64,000 bases of DNA from Chitinophagaceae bacterium (lineage in GTDB: Bacteria > Bacteroidota > Bacteroidia > Chitinophagales > Chitinophagaceae), in the NCBI GenBank assembly GCA_023957155.1, contig JAMLHK010000001.1, positions 496,001-560,000 of the forward strand, in the 5' to 3' direction. This document shows positions 53,418-60,518 of this stretch, one piece after another (the first letter of the stretch is position 1; each line of letters begins with the position of its first letter). The notes under the pieces are model-generated. The model was not told where the DNA came from, ran no database searches, and saw only the letters and a program-made list of their open reading frames with translations. A program made the position numbers and the translations under genes.

Positions 53418-53921
53418 ATGAGATTGCTATGCACATTACTTCTCATTTCTTTTTTGAGCAGCACGGTAAATACGCAAAAAAAACTATTTGTAAGAGTCTT
53501 TGATCTGAGTGGAAAAAAGATCAGCTAGGGGTATACTGCTAAGATAACAGACAGTTCCTTACACCTCAATCTAAAAAAGAAACGCTCCATTGATCTGATG
53601 GTGAGTGATATTGGGAAAATAAAGACAAAGCACTCCGCCGGCCCGAATATATGGATAGGTGCAATAGCGGGTGTCGGCGCCGGTGCATTAATTGGAAAGA
53701 TGTCGGGTAATGGAAATTCAGAAGAAGACATGGGTACTATGGTGGGCGATGCGGCAGGTATATTGGTTGGTGCATTGCTTATCGGTCCGGCACTTGGCGC
53801 CGCAGCAGGTGGTGCAACCGCACTTCTAAAAAATTCAAAAACTTTTATTATAAATGGCAGCATACAGAACTGGGAAGATTTTCAATCACATGCTGAAGAA
53901 AGATTAGCGGTTAGTCGTTAG
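53418..53921 (+). pseudogene. Exported glycine-zipper protein interrupted by an amber codon
   Basis: From the ATG at 53418 the frame encodes a signal peptide (MRLLCTLLLISFLSSTVNTQ) and KLFVRVFDLSGKKIS, then a TAG at 53526-53528. Without frame change it continues GYTAKITDSSLHLNLKKKRS, SIDLMVSDIGKIKTKHSAG and a glycine-zipper membrane region (IWIGAIAGVGAGALIGKMSG and GILVGALLIGPALGAAAGG) to 53921. The reading frame is otherwise open for 167 codons and matches a common Bacteroidota layout, so one point mutation probably broke the gene. Readthrough or restart at the ATG at 53598 is possible. Confidence 0.75.
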
Positions 53922-54025
53922 TTAGTAATGGATGCAACTTCTAAGGCATTGCAGTTGCTGCCGCAGCGGCAGCATATTGGTAATGTTCCAAAGTCAGTGA
54001 TACGGGAAAGTGTCCTCTTTGATTC

Positions 54026-54060
54026 TTTCCGGTCTGACGCTGTCGCGTGCCGACCGGAAA
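54026..54060 (+). repeat. Palindromic intergenic repeat, copy 3
   Basis: TTTCCGGTCTGACGC...GTCGCGTGCCGACCGGAAA: same arms as copies 1 and 2, with a shorter centre. Confidence 0.75.
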
Positions 54061-54061
54061 G

Positions 54062-54093
54062 ACTGCGGTCGGTACCGCAGGTCAGACCGCAGT
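54062..54093 (-). repeat. Palindromic intergenic repeat, copy 4
   Basis: On the minus strand ACTGCGGTCTGACCTGCG is followed by GTACCGACCGCAGT. It lies next to copy 3 in opposite orientation. Confidence 0.7.
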
Positions 54094-54171
54094 TCTTCGC
54101 CTGATACAACAAGAACACAAGTTCATCACGATTGTTGGTATGCAGCGTAGTAAATGTGGGTAGCGTACCAA

Positions 54172-54198
54172 CAAAAAAACCGATCATTTCTGATCGGT
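54172..54198 (-). terminator. Minus-strand terminator at the prophage edge
   Basis: ACCGATCA/TGATCGGT (54179-54186 and 54191-54198) with loop TTTC. On the minus strand it is followed by seven T. Confidence 0.75.
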
Positions 54199-54240
54199 CT
54201 TGAAGTGCCCCAGAACGGATATTAATCGAATCCCACACGG
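54199..54240 (-). other. tRNA-3'-end-like fragment, candidate attachment site
   Basis: On the minus strand the sequence reads GTGTGGGATTCGATTAATAT then CCGTTCTGGGGCACTTCAAG, directly followed by the terminator. It resembles a T-arm plus acceptor end of a tRNA gene, but the T stem does not pair properly, so it is at best a diverged fragment. It marks the left end of the prophage. Confidence 0.35.
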
Positions 54241-54280
54241 TTTTTTTTAATCTCATTTCAAAAGTAAATATTGCTTAATC

Positions 54281-54313
54281 AATCCCTTACGCAATGCGTA
54301 GGGGATTTTTATT
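54281..54313 (+). terminator. Terminator just before the first prophage gene
   Basis: ATCCCTTACGC (54282-54292) pairs with GCGTAGGGGAT (54296-54306, one G-T), followed by TTTTTATTT. It ends only about 25 bp before the first phage ATG. Confidence 0.75.
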
Positions 54314-54337
54314 TATAAAACTAAACCAACCAACAAA

Positions 54338-54562
54338 ATGGAAGATTATTTGTCATTCGGTGAACGGGAAGCGGGTGTGTCGTTCAACCCCGCACAAAGA
54401 GAGGATGTTGCTTTTGTGAAAAGCAAATATGCTGAGATCATAGATTTCCTGTATAAAGTGCGAAAAGAATCAAAAAGCGAAGATCAAAAACGATGGTGTT
54501 TTATCGCAATAACTGATGCTGCCAAAGCTAAAATGGCAGCAGTAGAATCCCTCTTTCGTTAA
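54338..54562 (+). CDS. Small Acb2/Tad1-hairpin-like phage protein (candidate)
   Basis: A 74-residue helical protein, the first of the prophage. Its C-terminal half, DQKRWCFIAITDAAKAKMAA, follows the pattern I associate with the Acb2/Tad1 hairpin domain of phages (DQRW-x-x-I-x-x-T-D...MA-x-x-x-A-V): Arg52-Trp53, Ile56-Ala57, Thr59-Asp60 and Met66-Ala67. Acb2 proteins sequester cyclic oligonucleotide signals and block CBASS and related immunity. The rest is two predicted helices. Position at the edge of the early region and next to a DUF2303 gene suits an anti-defence gene. The assignment is a motif judgement only. Confidence 0.5.
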   Translation: MEDYLSFGEREAGVSFNPAQREDVAFVKSKYAEIIDFLYKVRKESKSEDQKRWCFIAITDAAKAKMAAVESLFR

Positions 54563-54593
54563 AAATTAATAAACCAAAATAAACCAATTACAA

Positions 54594-55322
54594 ATGAATG
54601 ATTTAAAAGAATCTGTTACCGAGCTTGTGGCCCAGGAAGTTGGCATTGGCTCCGGCATCAAAGAAATTATTGTTCGGGAAGGTAAAGCAGCAGAAATAAT
54701 TACCCCCCGGATGGTTACCCTTTCCGGAGACATATTTGCTCCTGGTGAATTTGTCACAAAAAGAAAGCAGGATATACCCGCCAATAAAACGAATGTGGTT
54801 TTTGACTATGATAAGTTAGAGATCATCCTTACCGTTGATGAGGAAAACCACTATCAGAAAAAGATATCTGGAAACCTGGTTGTTTTCCCTGATCTGGAAT
54901 CTTTCCAAATCAATAAGCCAAAGCGGTTCACTACAATTGAGCTTTTCAAAATGCTCCGATTAAAGCGGGCTTACTTCCAGAACCGTGAAGCGCATGCTAT
55001 TATTCTCAGCCAGTTGCAAAAACTTGAAGTGTTTACCAATACGGAATTTAAGAGCGCTAATAATCTTAGGGGAAGTACTGCCATCCAAAAGATCACACAG
55101 GCAAAATCCAACCTGGATTTACAGTTTATATTGACCATACCCATATATAAGGGGCTGCCTGAAAAAACTTTCATTGTTGAAATTGATGTGGAGCCTACAG
55201 ATGGTACCATTCTCTGTGGTTTGGTTTCTCCTGATTTGGCTGAATTGGAGATACAATTGAGGGATGAAGTTATGAAAGGTGAGTTGGGGCATTTTGAAAA
55301 TTATGTGATTATTCATCGGTAG
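54594..55322 (+). CDS. DUF2303 phage protein
   Basis: A 242-residue protein of the DUF2303 (YfdQ-like) family found in the early regions of many prophages. Typical pieces are NVVFDYDKLEIILTVDEENH, FTTIELFKMLRLKRAYFQNR and the C-terminal TFIVEIDVEPTDGTILCGLV with IQLRDEVMKGELGHFEN. The biochemical role is unknown. It lies 31 bp after the Acb2-like gene and 26 bp before the replication protein gene, so it is part of the early operon. Confidence 0.8.
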   Translation: MNDLKESVTELVAQEVGIGSGIKEIIVREGKAAEIITPRMVTLSGDIFAPGEFVTKRKQDIPANKTNVVFDYDKLEIILTVDEENHYQKKISGNLVVFPDLESFQINKPKRFTTIELFKMLRLKRAYFQNREAHAIILSQLQKLEVFTNTEFKSANNLRGSTAIQKITQAKSNLDLQFILTIPIYKGLPEKTFIVEIDVEPTDGTILCGLVSPDLAELEIQLRDEVMKGELGHFENYVIIHR

Positions 55323-55348
55323 TTTTTGGCAACGTAAAAGGAAAAGAA

Positions 55349-56218
55349 ATGTCTAATGATCCTGCTTTTTTGTTTTATCCTGGTGATTATTTAAGAGATA
55401 CGCAGTGCTTAAGTGATGCCGCGCGTGCTGCTTATGATGCTATTATGTGCCAACATATGAATAACATATGTATTTCACAAACAAAACTAAAGCTGTTCAC
55501 AAAAAATCTCACTGACGAACAGAGGGAAGAATTGATGGATGTTCTTACTGAGGTAGGTGGCGAAGGGTATCAAATTGCGTGGGTTGCGGCAAGTATTTGT
55601 AAGAGAAGGGATTATAGTGAAAGCAGAAGAAAAAACAGGCAAAAAAACAAAAAAGAAACTGGATATGAAAAACATACAGAAACACATGAAAAACATACAG
55701 AAACACATGAAAAAGATATGAAAAACACATCTTCCGATTATGTTCAACATATGGAAAATGAAAATGAAAATGTAAATGTAAATGAAATTAGAAATGAAGA
55801 TGAAAACTTTTCTTTGGTTCTTTCTTTTGCCGACAAGCCTGCTGAAGTTCCGATTGTGCAGGAACTGAAAGCCATGTACCTGGCCACATTCCCCCATTAC
55901 CCGTTTTCGGTACCTGACGATTCGCCGCCGTTGCTGCAGTTGGTGTACCTCATCGGCAAACTAAAGCGAATGCCCAAACACGAAGTTTTGGAAAAAGGTC
56001 GGCTGATCGTGAAAATCGAGTTTCAAAAAATTTTGGATTTCGTAAAGCCGGATCCGTGGTTTAGTGGCCGATCTCTTTCAGACTTAGTGAAGGAATGGCC
56101 CCGATTGATTAACAAAATGTTCAGTAGCAATGAAATCAATTCAAGAAGTAATTCAAGAAAAATTCCCGGAAAACCAGTTCTCGAAACAGACGGCTTCGCA
56201 GATTTTGGACAGCTATAG
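55349..56218 (+). CDS. DUF1376-type phage replication protein
   Basis: A 289-residue protein whose N-terminus (DPAFLFYPGDYLRDTQCLSD then AARAAYDAIMCQHMNN) matches DUF1376, a winged-helix-like domain of phage replisome organisers or replication initiators. A lysine-rich linker follows (SRRKNRQKNKK). Then comes a direct repeat EKHTETHEKHTETHEKDMKN and an acidic Asn/Glu-rich stretch (ENENENVNVNEIRNEDEN). The C-terminus could bind the helicase loader encoded next. Its 3' end overlaps that gene by 89 bp in another frame. Confidence 0.8.
   Translation: MSNDPAFLFYPGDYLRDTQCLSDAARAAYDAIMCQHMNNICISQTKLKLFTKNLTDEQREELMDVLTEVGGEGYQIAWVAASICKRRDYSESRRKNRQKNKKETGYEKHTETHEKHTETHEKDMKNTSSDYVQHMENENENVNVNEIRNEDENFSLVLSFADKPAEVPIVQELKAMYLATFPHYPFSVPDDSPPLLQLVYLIGKLKRMPKHEVLEKGRLIVKIEFQKILDFVKPDPWFSGRSLSDLVKEWPRLINKMFSSNEINSRSNSRKIPGKPVLETDGFADFGQL
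55668..55721 (+). repeat. Direct tandem repeat inside the replication gene
   Basis: A unit of about 24 bp (GAAAAACATACAGAAACACA and the following TG..) is repeated in frame, encoding repeated EKHTETH. It lies in the linker. Confidence 0.8.
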
Positions 56219-56981
56219 CCACATTGAGCTTACTGATGAAGAAACGGCGTTGGCGCTGTTGGAAGCCAAACGTAGGAAACAGGCAGTGTTACGCAGTGTT
56301 GAACTCAATCGGATTGCGGAGGAAAACAGGAAGCAACTTACCGGCTACCAGTGGAGTTATGAGCAAACAAAGTCGTACATGCTTTACAGATCCTCGTTGA
56401 TTTTCCAGGGAAAATTTGAGATGGATGAATACAACAGGATTGTTTACGAAATGCTTTTGCACTACTTCAGCAATTCATCGGGTTTTGTTTCTCTTGCTGA
56501 ATCTGCAGGTGTAAAAAATCCATCACTGGAAAAAGGATTGCTACTGACCGGTGTCCCTGGTACCGGCAAAACCTGGTTGATGCGTTTATTCAGCCGCAAC
56601 CAAAGGCAGGTGTTTATCATCCAAAACGCCAAAGATATTTCAGAGCGTTACGCTTCATCCGGATGGGAAGGAATTGAGGAATTTATGTTTCCTGTAAAGA
56701 ACCCTATAAACGATTACCAGGCTTTTTTACAGCCATTTTCCGGGCTTTGTATTGACGATGTTGGCACTGAGGATGTGCGGCAAAATTTCGCTAACAAATC
56801 AAACGTAATAGCTGATATCATACTGCAGCGATATGATAAAGGGTATACCGGTCCGTTGCTTCACCTTACCAGCAATTTGAAAGCTGATCAAATTGCCGTG
56901 ACTTACGGCGATAGGGTTGCAAGCAGGATGCGGGAGCGTTTCAATTTTATTCAGATAAAAGGAATTGACAGAAGAAAATAG
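56130..56981 (+). CDS. DnaC-like phage helicase loader (AAA+ ATPase)
   Basis: A 283-residue AAA+ ATPase of the DnaC/ZapE-like kind, which loads the replicative helicase at the phage origin. Walker A is GVPGTGKT at residues 141-148, Walker B is LCIDDVG at about 206-212, sensor 1 is LTSN and the arginine-finger region is YGDRVASRMRERFN near the end. The N-terminal 110 residues are helical and probably bind the helicase. It overlaps the replication gene by 89 bp; no later ATG would keep the N-terminal domain. The pair resembles a DnaA/O-like plus DnaC/P-like phage replication module. Confidence 0.85.
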   Translation: MKSIQEVIQEKFPENQFSKQTASQILDSYSHIELTDEETALALLEAKRRKQAVLRSVELNRIAEENRKQLTGYQWSYEQTKSYMLYRSSLIFQGKFEMDEYNRIVYEMLLHYFSNSSGFVSLAESAGVKNPSLEKGLLLTGVPGTGKTWLMRLFSRNQRQVFIIQNAKDISERYASSGWEGIEEFMFPVKNPINDYQAFLQPFSGLCIDDVGTEDVRQNFANKSNVIADIILQRYDKGYTGPLLHLTSNLKADQIAVTYGDRVASRMRERFNFIQIKGIDRRK

Positions 56982-57030
56982 CAGATTCAGTGAAAGAAAA
57001 GTGAAAAATAATTAAGAAAGTATTTTCAAT

Positions 57031-57843
57031 ATGAACAATGTTTATATCGGTTGGTGGAGTGCAGGTATTACCTCAGCAGTTGCTTGTAAGGTAGCTATTG
57101 AACTGTATGATAATGTTAGACTGTTGTATATAGAAACTGGATCAGCTCATGAAGATAACGCGAGATTTAAACATGAGTGTGAAAAATGGTATGGCAAAAA
57201 AATTGAGACGGTAAGAAATGAAAAGTACAAAGATCACTTTGATGTTATCTATAAAGAAAGATATGTAAATGGCCCTGAAGGTGCTAAATGCTCTTTAGAA
57301 CTAAAGAAGCGAGTGCGTTGGAGAATCGAAGAAGAGCATATTCCTTCTTTATTCAATAATACCATTATTGCTGGTCAAATATTCGGATACGAATGGGAGC
57401 AAAAGCAAGTAAACCGCGGGATAAGATTCTTACAACAATACCCGGCGGCTAAGGGTAGATTTCCGCTGATAGAAAGACATCTCAATAAAGATCAGTGCGC
57501 CGGGTTGTTATTATCAAATGGAATCGAATTGCCAACAATGTATCATCTGGGATACCCAAACAACAATTGTATTGGTTGTGTTAAAGGTGGAATGGCCTAT
57601 TGGAATAAAATAAGGGTAGACTTTCCGAAAGATTTTGACAGAATGGCTAAAGCCGAAAGGGATATTGGTCATTCCTGTATTAATGATGTCTTTTTGGATG
57701 AGCTTGATCCGAATGCAGGTAGAGGACTAAAGATTATAATGCCCAATTGTGGGAATTTTTGTGAAGTTGAAATGGCTGATATACCTGTATTCAATATTGA
57801 TGATGTAATGAATGGAAAGATATCTGTTTATCAAGCTGCATAA
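57031..57843 (+). CDS. Phage PP-loop protein (PAPS reductase-like)
   Basis: A 270-residue protein of the phosphoadenosine phosphosulfate reductase-like PP-loop family as seen in phages. The adenylate-binding loop WWSAGITSAVA (residues 8-18) is a variant of SGGxDS. IETGSAHEDN and a Cys motif pair further down (CIGCVKGG and CGNFCEVE) are typical. Phage homologues are usually of unknown function; DndC-like sulphur transfer or base modification is possible. It lies just before a zinc/HNH-like and a methyltransferase gene. Confidence 0.75.
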   Translation: MNNVYIGWWSAGITSAVACKVAIELYDNVRLLYIETGSAHEDNARFKHECEKWYGKKIETVRNEKYKDHFDVIYKERYVNGPEGAKCSLELKKRVRWRIEEEHIPSLFNNTIIAGQIFGYEWEQKQVNRGIRFLQQYPAAKGRFPLIERHLNKDQCAGLLLSNGIELPTMYHLGYPNNNCIGCVKGGMAYWNKIRVDFPKDFDRMAKAERDIGHSCINDVFLDELDPNAGRGLKIIMPNCGNFCEVEMADIPVFNIDDVMNGKISVYQAA

Positions 57844-57844
57844 A

Positions 57845-58303
57845 ATGAAATGTGCCTGGCCTGTATGTAAAGATGATGCGTTGGGAAACGGGATGTGTTT
57901 GCGCCATCAGCTTTATGCTGAAACCCCGCTTCCAAAGAAACAGCCAAAGCCAATAAATAAAATATCAGAAAAAAGGAAGGAGCAGCTAAAAGTTTATACA
58001 AAGGAAACCAAGCCGGAATATTTAAAAGCGAATCCCATGTGTGAAATATGTCCTAAGGTCCTTGAATATAAAAAAAATGGCGGTGTGGCCGCATGGTGGC
58101 CGGTATGTGGTGGTAAAAGTGTTGAGCTGCATCATCTGGAAGGCAGGGAAAACGATTTGCTGAATAAAAAGGAATCTGTGATTGCCTCATGTGATTCAAA
58201 AAAATATAACAACGGCCACAGGTGGTTACAGCAGTATAGTGTCGCGGCAATGGAAATAGGAATTGTAATAAGCAGGCATAAAATTATCAATCGTGGAGTT
58301 TAA
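57845..58303 (+). CDS. Cys-His (HNH-like) phage protein
   Basis: A 152-residue protein starting MKCAWPVCKDDALGNGMCLR with an N-terminal C-x4-C-x8-C-x2-H group. A middle helix is lysine-rich. A second group is CEICPKVLEYKKNGG, PVCGGKSVELHHLEGREND, C-D-S and GHRW, resembling an HNH/NinG-type recombination nuclease. The ATG directly follows the previous stop. Its 3' end overlaps the methyltransferase gene by eleven bases. Confidence 0.6.
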   Translation: MKCAWPVCKDDALGNGMCLRHQLYAETPLPKKQPKPINKISEKRKEQLKVYTKETKPEYLKANPMCEICPKVLEYKKNGGVAAWWPVCGGKSVELHHLEGRENDLLNKKESVIASCDSKKYNNGHRWLQQYSVAAMEIGIVISRHKIINRGV

Positions 58304-59675
58304 TAAAATATATGAAGGTTGCTGTTATAGGGTGTTGAAAACATTTGCTGATAAGTCTATTCACTGTATTATAACCAGTCCCCCATATTGGGCGCTGAGA
58401 GATTATAAGGTGAAGTCCACAGATTGGCCGGAGGTTTCTTATACATTGTTTGGTTTTGAAATAAATATACCCGCGCAAACTTGTTGCTTAGGGCTTGAAA
58501 AAGATCTCTTTGCTTTTATCGGGCATCTTGTATTGATTTTCCGTGAATGCCATCGTGTACTTCGTGATGATGGTACAATGTGGGTGAATATGGGAGATAG
58601 TTATTTAGGAAATGGTGCCGCCTTTGGAAGTAAGAAGTCCACGCTAAATGGTCGCAAACAGGGAGATGTTGATTTTGGTGCTGCAAAAAGATTTACAAAA
58701 AAGGTTTGCATTGGTAAGCCTAAAGATATTGCAGGTGTTCCTTTTATGTTGGCTTTTGCTTTGAGGGAAGATGGCTGGTATTGGAGGCAAGATATTATAT
58801 GGAGTAAGAGGAATCCAATGCCTGAAAGTGTTAATGACAGGTGTACAAAATCTCATGAATATATTTTACTGTTTTCTAAGTCAAGAAAGCCAACAATATG
58901 GCGGGCGCGTGATACGGGAATTTGGTCCAATAATCCAGGTAAAAAGGAGAGGATTATTAATAACGCAGGTAAGGAGGTTAAAAGATGGAAGCCTTATTCA
59001 TATTATTTCGATGCTGAAGCAATTGCAACCCCATATAAGGATAAAACTTTGACAACATTTGGTTGTGAGGTTAAAGGAAGTGGTGATGGATCTGGTTTAG
59101 TTGCCTCAGAAAATTGGGCAAACAGTTTAAAGGTAAGAAGTCCAAAGGAATGGATAAAATCTGGAATGTTCAAAGATACCACAAAGTTTAATGGTAAGAA
59201 TGCCGGCAAAAGACATCCATCCGATGGCGCTATGCCGTCTCACAAAAACCTTCAGGACAAAGGTCAACCCCCACACTCCATGCACATTGTCAGGCTTAAG
59301 GGATCTGGCGAAAGCGATAGCATTGCTATAAACGGAAGTAAGATAAAGGGGCATTCTGGAAACTACGATAAGAACGGCAATTTAATAGGCGATGGCAGGG
59401 CAAATAAACGCAGTGTATGGGAAGTAAGCACGTTTGCTTTTAAAGACGCTCACTTTGCCACCTTTCCGCCTGATTTGATTGTTGATTGCATAAAAGCAGG
59501 CTGCCCGGAAGGGGGGATTGTGTTGGATATTTTCGGTGGATCTGGTACAACTGCTGAGGTTGCAAGTAAGCTCAATAGGAATTGGATACTTATTGAAATC
59601 GGTAATCATAATGTACAAATAGCAAAAAAGCGGCTGCATAAATCACTTGGTTTGTTTAATCCAATAAAAAATTAG
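58293..59675 (+). CDS. Phage DNA methyltransferase, beta class
   Basis: A 460-residue SAM-dependent DNA methyltransferase starting at GTG. The catalytic motif TSPPYW lies at the N-terminus (residues 28-33) and the SAM-binding motif VLDIFGGSGTTAEVA is near the C-terminus (about 412-426). This order defines the beta class. The serine before PPY favours N4-cytosine methylation, although N6-adenine is not excluded. The long middle region (about 100-380), rich in charged and glycine residues, would hold target recognition. No restriction enzyme is adjacent, so it is probably an orphan phage enzyme for host-defence evasion or regulation. Confidence 0.9.
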   Translation: MEFNKIYEGCCYRVLKTFADKSIHCIITSPPYWALRDYKVKSTDWPEVSYTLFGFEINIPAQTCCLGLEKDLFAFIGHLVLIFRECHRVLRDDGTMWVNMGDSYLGNGAAFGSKKSTLNGRKQGDVDFGAAKRFTKKVCIGKPKDIAGVPFMLAFALREDGWYWRQDIIWSKRNPMPESVNDRCTKSHEYILLFSKSRKPTIWRARDTGIWSNNPGKKERIINNAGKEVKRWKPYSYYFDAEAIATPYKDKTLTTFGCEVKGSGDGSGLVASENWANSLKVRSPKEWIKSGMFKDTTKFNGKNAGKRHPSDGAMPSHKNLQDKGQPPHSMHIVRLKGSGESDSIAINGSKIKGHSGNYDKNGNLIGDGRANKRSVWEVSTFAFKDAHFATFPPDLIVDCIKAGCPEGGIVLDIFGGSGTTAEVASKLNRNWILIEIGNHNVQIAKKRLHKSLGLFNPIKN

Positions 59676-59677
59676 AT

Positions 59678-60355
59678 ATGATTCAGGTAAACGTTGATCA
59701 GGCAATAAAAGATATTAATTTAAAATTCTCAGGCCTTACATCCCGGCAACTTGATAAGGTGGCTTCCAGGGCAATTAATAAATCATTGCTGAAAGGAAGG
59801 ACTGAAGCGCGGAGAGCTGTAAAGGACATTTATAATATTCCTCAAAAAAATTTAGATGGCATAAACCGGGAAAACTCTAAACCATCAAAATTGGAGGGAT
59901 ATGTATATGCATCTAAAGTGCCAATACCAATGGATGCGTTTTCGCCAAAGTTTCAAACGGCATCAGGGTCTATTACGGTAACAAGGAAGGGGCTACAAAA
60001 AACGTCCTCTTTTAAAAAGAAAAGGAAATCCATTACCGCGGGTGTGAGTATTGAGGTATATAAAGGGAAGCGGCAAATTATACCATACGCTTTTATGATA
60101 AGGGGGGGTAAGCCACGTGTATTTGCCCGGGGTGAATACAACAGGGGAAATGGTTCGTATGGATTTATAAGAAGGTTTGCACGTGTCAATAAGTCAGGTA
60201 GTGACTTACCTATTAAGCCTTTGCTTAGTGTTACTGTGCATGCTGCTGTTATCAATGATAAGGTAATGAATGGTTTGGAATCTATTGTTAAGCCATATTT
60301 CAGTAAGACTATGGAGCATGAGATACAATTTGAATTAAGTATGGCAAGCAGTTGA
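59678..60355 (+). CDS. Phage tail-Z-like structural protein
   Basis: A 225-residue basic protein similar to prophage minor tail protein Z (GPZ-like) and head-tail connector proteins. Recognisable are the N-terminal LTSRQLDKVASRAINKSLLK and RTEARRAVKDIYNIPQKNLD, the central SSFKKKRKSITAGVSIEVYK and the C-terminal IVKPYFSKTMEHEIQFELS helix. It lies two bases after the methyltransferase, before a terminase-small-like gene. Its presence ahead of the terminase is unusual for phage modules. Confidence 0.7.
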   Translation: MIQVNVDQAIKDINLKFSGLTSRQLDKVASRAINKSLLKGRTEARRAVKDIYNIPQKNLDGINRENSKPSKLEGYVYASKVPIPMDAFSPKFQTASGSITVTRKGLQKTSSFKKKRKSITAGVSIEVYKGKRQIIPYAFMIRGGKPRVFARGEYNRGNGSYGFIRRFARVNKSGSDLPIKPLLSVTVHAAVINDKVMNGLESIVKPYFSKTMEHEIQFELSMASS

Positions 60356-60518
60356 TTGAGTAAAGGTTGTTCGATTCACAACGGTGAAGGCATACCGTTA
60401 TCATAAGGTAAAAACCCCTTGTGTCGGTTCCCTCCCACGGAAAAAGTCCTGCGGCTACCCAGAGCCGCAGAAAATCGTTAGTGATAGAGTTTTTTTAAGT
60501 CCGCAGGTTGATTATGAA
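60356..60518 (+). promoter_or_regulatory. Short structured gap before the terminase-like gene
   Basis: Two hairpins are visible: AACGGT/ACCGTT at 60380-60399 with an eight-base loop, and CTGCGGCT/AGCCGCAG at 60449-60470 with loop ACCCAG. No T-run follows directly. They could be leader or processing structures. Confidence 0.4.

Larger units (their letters stand above)
53922..54337. other. Gene-free stretch at the prophage left edge
   Basis: No supported gene. It contains palindromic repeat copies 3 and 4, a minus-strand terminator, a tRNA-3'-end-like fragment and a plus-strand terminator, each listed separately. An open frame on the minus strand across the terminator and tRNA-like fragment is not believable. 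Confidence 0.6.

Noticed and set aside
54199..54240. A complete tRNA gene at the prophage edge
   Set aside because: Only a T-arm/acceptor-like part is seen and its T stem does not pair. No D or anticodon arm was found.
53918..54256. Minus-strand frame across the prophage edge
   Set aside because: It runs through a terminator and tRNA-like sequence. The apparent protein is a by-product of these non-coding elements.
55668..55800. Short repeats resembling a CRISPR-like array
   Set aside because: The repeats are adjacent without spacers and in frame inside a protein gene, so they are a coding linker repeat.
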